A stretch of DNA of 64,000 bases from Rapana venosa (GCA_028751875.1 CM054141.1:73728001-73792000), one strand, 5' to 3'; counted from the first letter of the stretch, positions 38,595 to 51,885 are shown. Numbers and translations are program-made. Notes: generated from the sequence alone by a model not told the origin.

Positions 38595-39226
38595 CCGGAG
38601 ACCTATTTTTCTTTCCTTTTTTGCTATTTTGTTATCGGCAATCTGTTCGTTTCTGCCTTTGCAGTTCAAAGCAAAAGTTGGAAATTATGGAAAGCAGTCA
38701 AAAGGGGCATCGTTTTCAGGGGTTTAATCCCGTGGCCCGGCCGGGAGGTCAAATTCCCACAGTCGGTTTTGCATGGGTCGGGAAGTGGGGTTTTCTTTTT
38801 TCGGTCACTCTTCCCCAAACTGCAGCTTTTCCCTTCCCCCTCTTCCGAAGCTTTTAAATTCGGACCCTCATTAAATTTTGTTAAAATGTTTCTATTACAA
38901 GACAAAAACTTCAAATAATGTCTTGCTAATCGTATTCACTGTCCCAAAGAAGAGCCATTTTTTTCACCCGCGCTACGATTAAAAAAACTTTCCGGTCGCG
39001 GGGCTGTTATTTTTTCCTTTCCCCTCCCCACTACACAAGTTTATCTAAATTATCACTGGCACCCTCTGACACCCTCCGCTTGCCCCACCAATTTTTTAGA
39101 AAACATAGTTAAAAACCCAGAGGCTGTTGTGAGGAAAAGATCCCCTGGGGGCAGCACCAAGTCGGTGATTTGTATTGAATTAGCGGCGGTGCGGTAACGT
39201 CGGCGGTCCAAAGGGGGGTCAAGAGG
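38595..39226 (-). repeat. Dispersed element X, uninterrupted copy
   Basis: On the minus strand it matches 54888-55107 (gagggtgtcagagggtgcca) and continues directly into sequence matching 58376-58875 (aatcgtagc...tggc, then the block around gaaacgatgcc). It lacks the 3.27 kb RTE-like element present in the other copy. Class unknown; no coding region. Confidence 0.78.
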
Positions 39227-39479
39227 GTTTAAAAACTGTGAAAGGTTCGAGTAGATTCCTGAAGTTGCAATACTTATGCAAAAAAAAAAAAGGGGTTTTT
39301 TGCTTAGCTCAGCAATGATGAACGTACCTCAACCTGCTGGGCTGTAGCAGTAAAAAGAGTGCACGGCCACCCAGATTTGACTTGCCCAATTCAGTGGATA
39401 CAAAACAATGAAAAGGAACAAAAATCGTGCAACTGGTGCACAACCCATCTCTAAACGCAAATGTGGATTGGGGTTAAGG

Positions 39480-39900
39480 GGAAAACCCCCCCCTGTTAGA
39501 AACGAAAAGCCCGGGGTCGGAAGTGTTGTGGTTTGTACCCCGTTTGGCCCAAAAAATTTTTTCCCCCCACCATAATCATGGTGGGGGTTTGGGCGCTAGT
39601 TTTTCGGATGAGCGAAAAACCCCAGGTCCCGTTTTTGTTGTTTTTTTAGCGCACGAAAAAGAACCCACGGCAACAAGAGAGTTTCCCGTCAAAATTATTA
39701 GAAAAAAAGCCACTCTAAAAGGGAAACAAATGCTGTTGCAGACAGAAAAAAAAAAAAAAAGGGTGGCCTGCCTTGTGGGATGTGCTCTCCCGGGGGGGAA
39801 GCGCCGAATTTTCATGCGAAAATCTGTGTGGTTTAAAAATGGTATAATGAAATAAAAAAAAAAATTTCCTACTGTTTTTGTATTTCCCAATAGAAGCATT
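39480..39900 (+). mobile_element. Mollusc-type tRNA-derived SINE, copy 3 (longest)
   Basis: It carries cggatgagcgaaaaacccca, gcgcacgaaaaagaacccac, ggcaacaagagagtttcc, agaaaaaaagccactct, then a long A-run and gtgggatgtgctctcccgg, ending near gaaaatctgtgtggttt. This order matches a repeat I recall from gastropod genomes. Homopolymers are distorted. Confidence 0.7.
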
Positions 39901-41305
39901 CCCCCTCACAGTTCGTTAAATTTCCCTCACTTATTGTTATCTCACAAACGAGACAGTCGTGTGGGTGACAAGCCGTACAAAAAATGTAAATAAAAAAAAA
40001 CATTTATCACGGAGCACAGTAAAAAAAACAAAAAGAATAAACTTTAAAAAAAAAAAAAAAAGAAAAGTATAGACCTCCCCATGCAATGTTACAAGATATA
40101 CCAATACCAGCCTTTATATCTCAATAAAGGGGAAATCAAGTGTCACAAGCCATATTAATAACAATGAAAAAAAGAAACTTTTATCACATCATAAAACTCA
40201 TTTATACATAAAAAAAACTCAATTTTAAAAAAAATCATGCACACCCAGCACGCATGGAAAACCTGAAAAGTTTTAAATGATTGATTATGGTCATTTTAGT
40301 TTCCAGTATGGCATACTTTTTCATGACACAAATCTTGTAAAGGATTTTAATGTATAAAAGTTATAGGCGTTAGTTTCCGTATGGCATATATTCTTTCTGA
40401 CACAAATCTTGTAAAGGTTTTTAAAAAATTCTGCACTCCCTAATGCCCCCAACCCTACCCCCTCCAAAAATTAGTGCCCTGGATTCTCAAAAAATTTTTT
40501 TTTGCCATTTTCTTTTTGCGTCACTCAGGATAATTTTTTTTTGTATGATTGCAAATTTAATACGCAGAACTTCCCCCTTTGAATTCTTAAAAGATCCCTT
40601 TAAAAAACCTAAAAATTCTTGAATTTCATATTTACAGAAGACAAATCTCACATTTTTGTCCCGTGGGCAAAGCGTGGGGTCCCGACGTCTATGTGAGAAA
40701 GCAGATTGAAAGTGAACTCCTTAAATTTAAACCTTAAAAGGGGAATGGACTCCTTCAATCAAAACAACAGCAAAAAACGAGGTAATGCCCTCATAAAAAA
40801 ATCAATTTGGGGGGGGGACAAAACAAAAAACCCGAATTTTTAGTGATTTGCACTAGGATCAAACTAAGCTGAAGCTTTGGGGCTACAAAACCCCTTTTCT
40901 CTGTAAAAGGCATGTACTCCATTTTTGGCTTTTTCTTCAGAATTCAATATGTGAAGCAAACAAGGAAAATCAGTTTTCTGCAAAGTTGGCGTCAAAAGAA
41001 AAAGTCTCAGATTTTTTTGCCTAGGGAAAAAAATTTGATCAATTAAAATGAAACAAAGACTAGATTCATACTATTTCCCAAAATCATAAAAACAAAATTC
41101 TGCTGGTGAAATGTTTCGTAGCATTCATGCAAAAAAATCGAACATTCCACTTTGAACCACCTCTCCCCTGCCTCGCCCCTTACTGCACCAGGCAAAATGC
41201 CCCGACTTACGTCGTCATGAGTCCCCGTCAAAAGAGATAAGCCGATGTCACCAATCCTCGGTTTTACACAGAGAAATGCTAATAAGTACAGGTGTCTTGT
41301 CATCC
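39901..41305. other. Unassigned AT-rich sequence
   Basis: A-rich with several runs. A local duplication around TTTCCGTATGGCATA / TTTCCAGTATGGCATA occurs near 40303 and 40375. No gene could be supported. Confidence 0.4.
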
Positions 41306-41309
41306 ACAC

Positions 41310-41565
41310 CAGGTAAATTATGCACAGAGTCATTGTCAGTCCCCAACCCGATGAAATTCATAAACAAGATTCATTGCAGTTCACACCAGGTAAGACAAGC
41401 ACAGATGTCATTGTAGTTCACACCCGGGAAGACTAAGCACGATGTCATTGTCAGTTCACACCCGGAAGCTAAGCACAGATGTCATTTTCAGTCCACACCA
41501 TGTAAGATTATCAAGATTCATTGGAGTTCAAAACAGAGAAATAACAGACAGATGTTAGAAATAGA
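41310..41565. repeat. Degraded minisatellite, unit about 48 bp
   Basis: About five repeats of cagttcacaccaggtaagac with agcacagatgtcattg, irregular in length. Confidence 0.8.
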
Positions 41566-43225
41566 TACAAGGACTGGATTATCTGCCAACGTTGTTTTGT
41601 AAAAATGAATATTAAGATTTGTCAATTCTTTTGTATATTTAATGAAACTTGTGGGGCACATAGTGTACCAAATAATGACCCAAGGGCCCAAAAAAGTGCC
41701 AATGAATTCATTGGATTTAAAATCGGGGTTTTTTGGGTTTTTTTAATAAAAATGTATCCTTGTTGCAAAGAATGAGTTTAAGTGGACAATGTTCACATGA
41801 AAGTAAAAATAAGACCCAAAAAAAGAAGAAGACAAAAAAAACAATAAGAAAGACAAAGAAAAATAGAAGGAAAAAAATTAAACATCCCCCCGGAAAGAAC
41901 AGTGGAAAATAAAAAATCACTGCAACAAGAAAGAAAGAAAAAAGAGTAGAAAAAAAACATGTCAACAATGAAAAAAAAAAAAAAAATAAAATACATCACA
42001 TCAAAAAGTCAATGAAAAAAAGAAAATAGCGTAAAAATTTTAAAACATCGAAATGAAAGGAAGAAAATGCATAGAAAATAACTGCTCACGATGAAAACGA
42101 AGAAGAGAACAGGGGTTTTTTTGTTGGTTTTTGTTTTTACAGCAGTGGGTTTGGGCACGACCCCGGACAGCGTTATTTTCCTGACAGCAGCCTGACGTCA
42201 GTGAGTTGGGCCCAATTCCCCAACTCTCTCTCCCTGCTCCAAAAGAAACCCCTCTGCCCTCCCCTCACAAAGACACCTGTCAAACCAACAAAACCCGTTA
42301 AAATTTAATGAAACCCTACATCTCCCCGACAAAATTTTTTTTAGTTTTTAAAAAAAAAACCTGAAAGCCATACCTGCGTAAGCCCTTTGTTATATCAAAA
42401 ATGTTTTCCGTGAATTTTTCCCCTGGCAAACTGAAACTTGACCTGATTGTCAGCTTTAAATAGATGTCAATGAGATTCTTTTCTAAAAAATGCTTGATTC
42501 ACGGAAAAATTTTTTTCTTTCACAAAAATATACAATCTGTTTAAAAAAGTTTTTTCTAGTAATTTTTCAACATGAGACTAAATGCTTGGGCTGTAGTATT
42601 CACATTTTTTTTTGGTTTACCGCTTTTTGAACGGGCAATAAATTGACTGTTTCCCAAATTGGGAGTACACCACTCTCCCAAAAATTTTGAAAATATCTAG
42701 AGAATGGTATCACTTATCCAGCAAGTGTTTTGGGCATTTCTTTTTGAAAGGCATTAATGCCAAAATGATGTTTTCTTTTTTGGAATGATGAGATTGCATC
42801 CTTTTTTTTCTTGGCGGTTAATGGAGCAATTTAGGAATGGCTGTTTCAGGAAAGGGCTGAAAAACATGATTTTTTTCTTTGGGGTTTGTAGACTTTTGTG
42901 TTGGAGTTAAGCCACGATTGCTTTGTTGGAAAAAAATTGCAATGATTTTGGCTTTTTCCCTTAAAAAGGGGAAAACATGTTGTTTAAATCATAGGAAAGT
43001 TGGAAATTTATCCATTTTCATTTGTTTAGTTGTCTTTCACATCTTTTTGGAAACCTTTTGATTTGATACTTTGAAAATTTCAAAATGTTGTCAATAAGTT
43101 TTCTTACTTGCTCTATTACCATGCTTTAATTAGATTTTTTATGGGGTTGTGTTTTCATCGATTTTTTTATTGTAAATTTGAACATTTTTTTTTCTCAGTG
43201 CTGTTTTTCAAGTCGGGGTTCCCCA
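41566..43225. other. Unassigned AT-rich sequence
   Basis: A-rich to T-rich, with long minus-strand hydrophobic frames at 41717-41999 that come from A-runs. No recognised family. Confidence 0.4.
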
Positions 43226-43229
43226 ATCC

Positions 43230-46200
43230 TATCTACTATCTGTCCGTGTCTGACGCCGTGGGGGCACCCTCAAAGATCAACAACCCGTTCCCTCCATTCC
43301 CCCTCTCTGTTCTGCCTTTCTCGGGGTTTTTTTTAGTTTATACGCCTGGTTCCATTCGCTGATGTTATATCCCAGGCTCTTCCTTGGTCTGCCTCTTCTT
43401 CTTCCTCCTGGGACTGTGCCTTGTTAAAACTGTCTTTTGCAAAGTCCTTGGGTTCTTGTGAATTGCCCATACCATTTTAATATGGTTTTTGTTCTGATGA
43501 TGTGATGTATATCATGATGTGTTTTCAAAACACTGAGTCCCTGATTAGCACAGTTCTTTCATTATCTTCTACTGTTTTCACCATCCAAATTTGTCTGTTC
43601 TTCCACTAGCCGATTCTCCATCATTGCCTTGTATCTTCCTCCAATTCTTGTTCCAAATCACACATTTCACTCACAACCTCTACACCTCCTTCAGATCTCC
43701 TTCAAGTTAGTTTGTTCAATGTGCAGTCTTTGTCTGTCCAAATGGAAAAGCCGACTACATTTCTGATTTTTTATCTCTGAAAAAACATTGACTTAACCTT
43801 CCTCACCGAAAACTTGGCTTTAAACCACATGGCCATGAACAAAAATAAAACAGCCTGACTCCTCCTTGCATATAAAACTATTTCTTTCCCCCGACTCTCT
43901 CGAGGAGGTGGGATTGCCATCATCTCAAAGAACATTGGAACCGGGTCTCTTTTTTCAGTCACAACCTTCAATTCTCACATGAATCTTTGAAGTTTGCGAA
44001 TCAATTCTCAACATACCTGGCCACTCTATTTAACTAATCTGCTGCCTTTACCGTCACCTCCAGACGTTAAAAATCAACCTAATTCTTCTCTGTTTCACAA
44101 GAATTCCAGTTCTCTCCTCGACCATACCAGACTCTCTCCCACTAAACTGATAATTCTTGGTGACCGTCATCTTCCATTTCGACAACATGTCTTCTCCAGA
44201 TGTCAAACGTCTTTCTCTTTCTCTGTCCTACCCATCTCTCTCTCAGATCTGGTAAACGAAGCAACACACAGATCCGGTCATATTTTAGACTGGCTGATTA
44301 CTATGCTTCATTTAATGTTGTCACATCTGTTTTCTGTCACCGAACGAACTGCATTCTGAATATTCCGCCATCTTTTCCATCTTAACATCACAAAACCTGT
44401 CAGAAAGATGAAAAATGTTACTCGTTGCAATCTTAAGGCTTAGACATTCATACATTCTCTTTTACAAGATTCCGAACGTTTTTCACAAACCTCTGACCAA
44501 CATGACCTCTCTGTACTATAACACTATTCTCCGCAACTGCTTGATGGCATGCACCCTCCTACTGACCATCTCATCCTGTCGACCCTGTGCGCCATGGTAT
44601 ACCCAAGACATCTTGATAGCAAAGCGCAAACGCCGGCAAAATGAACGCAGTATAGCGGAGTCAAAAACCGAAAATCAACAAACACTTTTCCGTAAAAACA
44701 AATAAAAATACAAGTCAAACTCTTAATCCATTCAGCAAAGACAGCCTATACTTTTCCCAAGTGTCTCTGTGCTACATCCATAAATTCTCATTTTTTCCTC
44801 ACCTCAAAATCTCCTTGGATCTGCAAAACAACTCCTCTGCCTAACACCCACAGCCTGTCTGAACTTCCATCCATATTTTCTGCCTTCTTATGACAGACAA
44901 AGTTCGATACATCGCTCCAGGACTGGATCAGACTCAATTCCAGCCTGCGCCTCTGATCCACAGTTCACTTGCCTCCTCTCTTTTCCTTCCATTCCCACAA
45001 GGTGAAAAAGATATCATGACAATTCTGAAGGAAAATGACTATAAAATATCATGCGACTTGATCCCATACCTGCTCTGTTTTTCTCACAATGCCGTTCCAC
45101 AACTTGTTCCTATTATCACTAATATAGTATACTCATCTCTGTGTGTCAGGAAAATTTTCCTTCAGCTCTTAAAACAACCAATAGTCCGACATCTAATGAT
45201 AATGTACGACCTCGTTCCCAAACATTTCTGATTAATTATAGGCCTGTCTCCACTTACCTTTTGTCTCTAAAGTACTAGAAAAAGTCGTTCTCAAAAAGTC
45301 AACAGTCACCTTCATTCAAGATCTCCTTCTCTTTTCAATCTGCCTATCGCCCCAAACACAGCACCAAAACCACCCTAGTCCACACTTTACATCACTTTCT
45401 TCTACTTGCTTCTGTTGACAGACAAAATCTCCCTCCTCACTCTCTTGACTTATCTGCAGCCTTTGCTACCATAGTTCACTCATTCTTCTTTCTCGCTCAA
45501 ATACGTTTGGTATTAACGGGCACAGCCTCACCTGGTTTACTTCATTACCTCACAGACAGGATCCAGAAAGTTATTGTAAACAAAATTCAATCAAACCTTT
45601 CAAATGGAATGTGGAGTCCAGCAGAGGAGCTGTCTCGGCCCTGTTCTCCTTTTCTCTCTACACTGCTCCACTCTCTCATATAATAAACAACCACCATATT
45701 GATCATCATTTATATTCCGATGATTACTCGCTTCAGTGAGTGTACTGTTGAAAACTTTGCCTCCCTCATGAACAAATATGTCCTACTGCCTCAAGACATT
45801 AAAAAACTGGATGACTAGACAAGTTACAACTTATGCCATAACCGAAAATCCATGTCATAGGGACCAACATAAAAATTTCTCTATCGCAAAACTTCCAATA
45901 GAAGTCGGCAATTAGTCAGTTCCTTTGGACAACTCTGTGAAGTATTTAGGAGTAGTTCTTGACAAACACACTCTCTAGAAAAAATTAATCACCCAGACCT
46001 GCCAGTCTTGCTACTTTCAATTACGGCGCATAAGGCGATTCCCAAGTATCTGTCACTGATGCAACTTCAAAGCTTGTCACATCATTCATTCCTTTCACGG
46101 TTTAGAATACTTGTTATTATCTTTTGGCTGGCCTACCAGCATCATCTATCCACTCTCTTCAACGCATACAAAACTCTGCAGCTCGACTGGTCTAGAAAGA

Positions 46201-47230
46201 AAAATCTGAACTCATCACTCTCTTCTTCGATATCTTCACTGGCTGATGCTTCAAGATGGAGTATTAAATCAATAGCCTCTGTTTTAATGTCTCCACAAAA
46301 TCTGACCCCCCCCCCCCCCCCCACCCCCCCCCCCTATCTCTGTAACTGTCGTAATCTGTACACTCCATTCCCCTTCACTCGTTCAGCCACAGATACTTTG
46401 TGCTTTCGAACACCCAGATTTCAAAAACAAACATTGTTGGCAGTTCGCTCCTTTCTCTGTTTCTGGTCCATTCCACCTGGAATTACTCCCTCTTTCACTT
46501 CGACAAAAGCCTTCACTTGATACCTTCAAATCCAGGCCTCAAAAACACACTTATTTTCCTACCTGAGACTTCCCCCCTAATATCTGTCCCTAATTTTCAC
46601 AGCATTTTTCAACCTTCTAAGTGTTGTCGGAGTGTGTGTGTGTGTGTGTGAGTATCGTGGTGCGTTGCATGCGTGATACGTGTCGAGCATGGTTTGAAAA
46701 TCTGTTGTTCATTATGTTTAAGGAGAGTTGCATGCCTGTAAATGATTGAGTGCAAGGGCTTCGATTTGTTTGTCTTTTTACAAGATTCAGCGCTATATAA
46801 ATTCCATATATTATTATTATTATTATTATTTAAGTTTACGCTTTTTCACGATCGTTAGAAGGTTCTCATAGGGTCCAATGGTTTGCTGGATTCTGTTATG
46901 CACGCTTTCATTGCTTATGTGGTCTTTGTAGGAGATGCCAAGAGTCTCCGAAAGCATCTAATCTCCACCGCCTGTCCTCTTCTCTTCAAATCTGCAGTCT
47001 GGGTCCATGATTCACAGGCATACGGAAATTGTTATGACAAGGGAGCGCAATAGTCTGATCTTGGAGATAAGTGAGATATTTTTATCTTCCAGTTGGCCCC
47101 CCCCCCCCCCCCTGGATGTATAGTTTTGAACAGTTGCTGTTATTGTCTGTTGCAGTCCTGCATTCTACTTCTGCTTGGATCCTGGTCTGATACAATGCTC
47201 CAGGTACTTGAAGCTTTGAACCCATACATT
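43230..47230 (-). pseudogene. LINE C-terminal region split by another LINE
   Basis: Two minus-strand pieces, 46832-47230 and 43230-43480, form one C-terminal LINE polyprotein segment. The first ends NRIQQTIGPYENLLTIVKKR with KL; the second begins KWYGQFTRTQGLCKR, then GTVPGGRRRGRPRK. KKRKLKWYGH is the normal continuous string in this type of protein. The 3.35 kb between them is a plus-strand CR1/L2-like element. The RT domain proper is not present on the 5' side. Confidence 0.82.
43481..46828 (+). pseudogene. CR1/L2-like non-LTR retrotransposon, near full length but decayed
   Basis: About 3.35 kb. Endonuclease-like sequence begins near 43700 (SLFNVQSLSVQ, then GGGIAIISKN). RT regions follow at 44880-45720 (FVSKVLEKVV; the DLSAAFDTIDHS equivalent is corrupted). 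Then come SVKYLGVVLD near 45940, TCQSCYFQLRRI near 45995, and a C-terminal block at 46150-46520 with LCFRTPRF. The 3' tail CAAGATTCAGCGCTATATAA ends in (ATT)n. Target-site duplication TTTAA lies at 43476-43480 and 46829-46833. Stops and frameshifts are present throughout. Confidence 0.85.
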
Positions 47231-47689
47231 AAATGAGTTAACTGTAGTTTTTGTTAGCACTTGTGTTTAGTTGTGGAATTGTTTCGTCGGCTACATTTAA
47301 AAACGGTTTTGCAGAAAGATTTGTAAAATTGGGTCAATTTTGTCATGGTGGATGTTGTTATACTAAATTCCGTAAGATGGTTTGTAAAAAGAGAGTCAGT
47401 TTGCTCTCTTATAATTGTATTTAGATTGAAGTCAGGATCAGTATTATCTATGTGAAATTTTCATTATCTTAATTAGAAAAGGAGATGATCATACCTAATG
47501 GTTTCATCATATATTTTCAATGGGTGTGACATGCTAAATTTTGGAGAAAACAAAGTAAGATCTATGGCAGTTGGTCGATGGGTGGGTACAGCAGGGATTT
47601 CTGGAGTAGGACCCATCTTTGAATACTATGTTTTCAACAAGTCTGTTATTAGTATTGTGAAGACTCTCTTTTTTTCCTCAACCAAGGTG

Positions 47690-48130
47690 AATGGATGTTA
47701 AAATTCACCGCCCTATAATACCATTTGGTTGATCACTTTTTGTTCTCAGCCAGTCAGTTTTTTCTTTTTCCTGGGTACTTTGGTAAATAACAGATTACAC
47801 AGTTGATGGTGAGAGATGAGAGTTTGTTTTTTTTTTTTTTTTTCCGAAAAACTTTACAGTAATAGCACATGATGAAACATTTGTTTATTTGCTGGCACAG
47901 GAGACTGTATCTTGCTGTGTTGTAAACAACAAGAGTATAAATTGCAGTATTAATCCTTCCATCAGAGTGTTGTTGTTCACAAACTGGTGGATAGACAAAC
48001 TGCTTCAGTCTTGGAAGCTTGCTCTTTTTAACATTTAAAGACTGAAGGAGTAAGTAATCAACATTTGTAGCAATAGATCTGCAGTTCCACTGCAGTATTG
48101 AGATCTTATCATTTCGATGCATTACCATTC
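47690..48130 (-). pseudogene. LINE endonuclease N-terminus, inverted relative to its partner
   Basis: The minus-strand frame from 48128 opens ISILQWNCRSIATNVDYLLL, the standard start of a Jockey/I-type apurinic endonuclease domain. Farther on, NFNIHSPWL near 47700 resembles the GDFNAHxPxWG motif. The middle is degraded. RT and RNase H sequence of a similar LINE type lies on the opposite strand at 48780-50100. Confidence 0.65.
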
Positions 48131-48149
48131 AAAATGTTATGTTGATATA

Positions 48150-48350
48150 TAAATCAATACAAGAAGGGGAACCAATAAATAGGGCATGTAAGACCCCCCC
48201 CGCCCCATAAAAAAAAAAAAAAAAACCACACAAAAAACCCCTCACAAAAAACCAAACAACCCCCCCCCAAAAAAAAACACAACAACACCCCAAACCCACA
48301 ACAAAATATAAAATAACCACCAAGAAAATCCACCCAATAAACCAAAACAA
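48150..48350. repeat. A/C-rich low-complexity sequence
   Basis: Runs of C and A, including 48196-48205 and 48208-48225. The glycine/phenylalanine-rich minus frames are artefacts. Confidence 0.85.
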
Positions 48351-48779
48351 CTATCTAAAACAAACTAATCTTATTACGTATATAAAAATGATTCTCAAAA
48401 TACACAACTAAGTATGTCGTCCAATCGGGTCGTCTGATTACACAGAGAATGTTATATAGTCAACAAGATATCAACTTCATTTTGTTGTTACTTAAACCGC
48501 TACAAAATAACCACAATAGATTATTTCTGTTCATATACTATTATACACTGTATACTACAATGACAGGGAAAAAAAGGGAGTCCCATTTGTATGTTCATTT
48601 TTCCCCTTTCCACGTGGACTGGTTAATAATGAAGTAGGTGAGCACACAGCATACTTCAGTACCCAGTGATGAGCATGGAATCATGCTGTTTCACCAGGGT
48701 GTCTGGGACTGTCGGCACGCCCATGGTGTCAGTTTATTATTTATATTCTGAAAATGGATTACAACTGTCATGTGATATA

Positions 48780-50100
48780 AAACTCATATGATGTTCTTTA
48801 AATAATGGAGCAAGTCCAATGGAAATGCCTATTTTAAATACATGTTGAATTTTACTATATAAACTAGTAGTTAAAGTCCTGGAGTTTTCCTACTCAAAAT
48901 TAACATGGCATAAACATATTGAATTTATATTTGACTAAAGCAGAAAAAGCTTAACATTTGAATAATTGTTTGTAAACAGCCATGGGGCAACATGATATTG
49001 TACCTTGGTGCATCTTTCAACATCTCTATTTCGTTCAAAATTAACCTTTGCCAACAGGAGGTATTGTTCTGTTGCCCCAAAATACCTTTTGAAATAAAAT
49101 CTTCCAAAGCATTGACTGCTGGGCAATAAACTTGCCCTAGGTCTACCTGTCCATGCTTTCCTGTTTTAATAAAATACATACAGTGCTCAGGGGTTTTACC
49201 ATTGGAAGATTATAGGAGAGTTTCTGGCAGTAATTTGTGTTACGAAGCCTGAATGTCAACGGTTTGAAATCAGTGTTATCTCAAGTCTGACACCGATTTT
49301 CCATAAGGAGCTAAATTCTATATCATCCACAAACTACATGAGAACATACACATCAAACATTTTTAACAAATGCTGGGTTGGAGCCAAACAGAAATTGTAG
49401 CCTCAACAGGATGTATTACCCCCTATTCCATTCTGGGAAACTCAAAACGAGCAAGAGTTTGACAATTATATTGGATCTAGCGAAAAAGGACACATCTAAT
49501 TAGTATCTTTCATGCCAAAATCATTTGGAGAAGGGACAAATATTCCTAATCAATTAAATGTATACACGATTGGATCTGTATTAGATTTTTATGCTGGTTG
49601 CTGCTTACATCATACCGATTCTAAAGTGAACCACTTTCTTATTGGAGAAGGTATATCAATATATCTGAGTAACTTATCGCAATATTGAGGGCCCTAAATT
49701 TCTCACAGTTTTCCTAAAAACAACCTTCATATACTTTTTTGTGTTAGACTCAATTAAGGTAATTTATGCAAATTAATTCTTTGCAAAACCCCAAATGTTA
49801 ATCTGAAGTCGTCATTGTTATATGCCCATTTGATCATAATTTTATCATTAAAGGCTCAGGAATACACGTTCTGTTGGATTCCATCGCACAGTGGTTTTTA
49901 TACAATGAAAAAAGTTGACATTTCTTGCAAAAAAGGAGCGAAGGGTTTATCAGAGGTGATACAATTAGTACTCCCCTTTTCATTACAAGAGTGTTATCAT
50001 ATTGTAATAAAATCACAACAAAAGTTATTTCAGTGTGAGGAAAGGAGACTTGGTTGTCTAGACGCACACAAAGAATTATGTCAAAATACGAGAACATGAT
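48780..50100 (+). pseudogene. LINE RT C-terminal region and RNase H domain
   Basis: Pieces in order include SYSKLTWHKHIEFIFD near 48885, LTFANRRYCSVAPKYL near 49040, NYMRTYTSNIFNKCW near 49335, and the RNase H-like EYTFCWIPSHSGFYTMKKVD near 49860. The last resembles the (F)xWxPSHxGIxxNExAD motif of Jockey/I-group LINEs. Many stops interrupt the frame. An unannotated stretch on each side gives no clear ends. Confidence 0.7.
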
Positions 50101-51040
50101 GTTATATGTTCTAAGCAGATTGTTTATCTTTGCTTGTAGATGGAAATTGAATTGCTTCAAGACAATATAGCTTGAAAATACTTTTGATATGTGGTATTAA
50201 TATAACAGAGATCATTTTTTAACATGCCGCAGTTATAAGGGCACATTCCCATTTTGATGGCATCCTCTCCATCAGATTATTAGCAGTATGTCACTTATGT
50301 ACGACTTTTTTAGATCGCTTATGCATAGTCCAGTTGGTTTATTGTGATTGCTTTGGACTTAATGGACGCTCTAGTCCAGATTTATGTTGGGAGCTTGTTA
50401 ATTTTAAAAATTATTAATCATTATCCTTTTTCTTTAGCTATATGCCTCCTGTTTCACAGTTGTTGCATTTCTATTGTTTCATCTGTTTGTTTCATAGGAG
50501 GGGGGCTAGAGATACTGTGTTTGTAATTGGGTTTTGGCTGTTGTTGTGGGGGGCGGGGTGGTTTCTCGGCTCTTGTTTTAAGGGTTGAGCTTTTTTCTTC
50601 ATGGGGTAGGTGGGGAGGGGGGGGGGGGGGGGGGGGGGGGGAGTTGCTTCTTGGGTTCCTTTTGAGGGCAGGGAGGGGGTTACACACAAGGTTTGGGTTT
50701 TTCACTTGAATTCAGTAGTTGAAATTTTATTTACATTTTTCTTTGGATTTACTGATTTTGTTAGGAAATTGTTAGAATTGCATTTTCCTGTTGTTTCTTT
50801 TGTTGTTACAATAGGTTAGCTATGCAACGGTGGGTTTTTTTTCTATTATTTTGGTTGCTGTTGTTCCTTTTTTTTTAATTTAAATTTTGTTTATCATTTC
50901 GCTTGCATTGATGCCATTGAATTTCCTTTTCCTGCTACAGTACCAACTTCACCTCCTTCTCCCCCCCCCCCCCCCCTCCCCGCACGTCTAATTTCACAAC
51001 TGTGAAATGACGTTAATTGATTTGATCACAGTGATCACTC
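50101..51040. other. Unassigned, with G-run and C-run
   Basis: A G-run lies at about 50615-50641 and a C-run at about 50960-50976. No gene recognised. Confidence 0.45.
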
Positions 51041-51044
51041 TCAC

Positions 51045-51885
51045 CATATACACAACTGATGCACTTCTCACACAGATACACACTCGATGCACTCTACACA
51101 CACTCACACATTGACACACTGATGCACTCTCACACATATACACACTGATTGCACTTCACACACTCAACACCTGATGCACTCTCACACATATACACACTGA
51201 TGCATTCTACACACACACTCACACACTGATGCACTCTCACACATAACACACTGATGCACTCTACACACACTCAAAACATATACACACTGATGCACTCTAC
51301 ACACACTCACACACTGATGCACTCTCACACATATACAACACTGATGCACTCTACACACACTACAACATATACACACTGATGCACTCTACCACACACTCAC
51401 ATACCCACTGATGCACTCACACATATACACATGATGCGCTCACACAACATATACACACTGATGCGCTCACACAACTCACATATACACACTGACGCACTCT
51501 CACACACACTGATACACTTCATACAATACACACTGATGCATCTACACACACACACTGATAACTCTCAACACATAACACATTGATGCACTCTATCACACAC
51601 TCACACATAATACACACTGATGCACTCTACACACACACATACACACTGATGCAATCACACACAACACACACTGATGCACCACACACATAACACTGATGCA
51701 CTCACACATATATACACGATGCACTCTACACACATATACACACTGATGCACTCACACTGATGCACTCACGCACACATAAACACACTGATGCACTCACACA
51801 TACACACACTGATGCACTAACACACACATAAACACACTGATGCACTCACACACACTCACACTGATGCACTCACACACACGCATTG
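51045..51885. repeat. CA-rich minisatellite, unit about 28 bp
   Basis: Repeats of acacactgatgcactctcac with variable ACACAC/ATATAC spacers. Unit length varies from about 20 to 34 bp. Confidence 0.93.

Noticed and set aside
41717..41999. Membrane-protein-like phenylalanine-rich frames
   Set aside because: They are read from long A-runs on the opposite strand; composition explains them fully.
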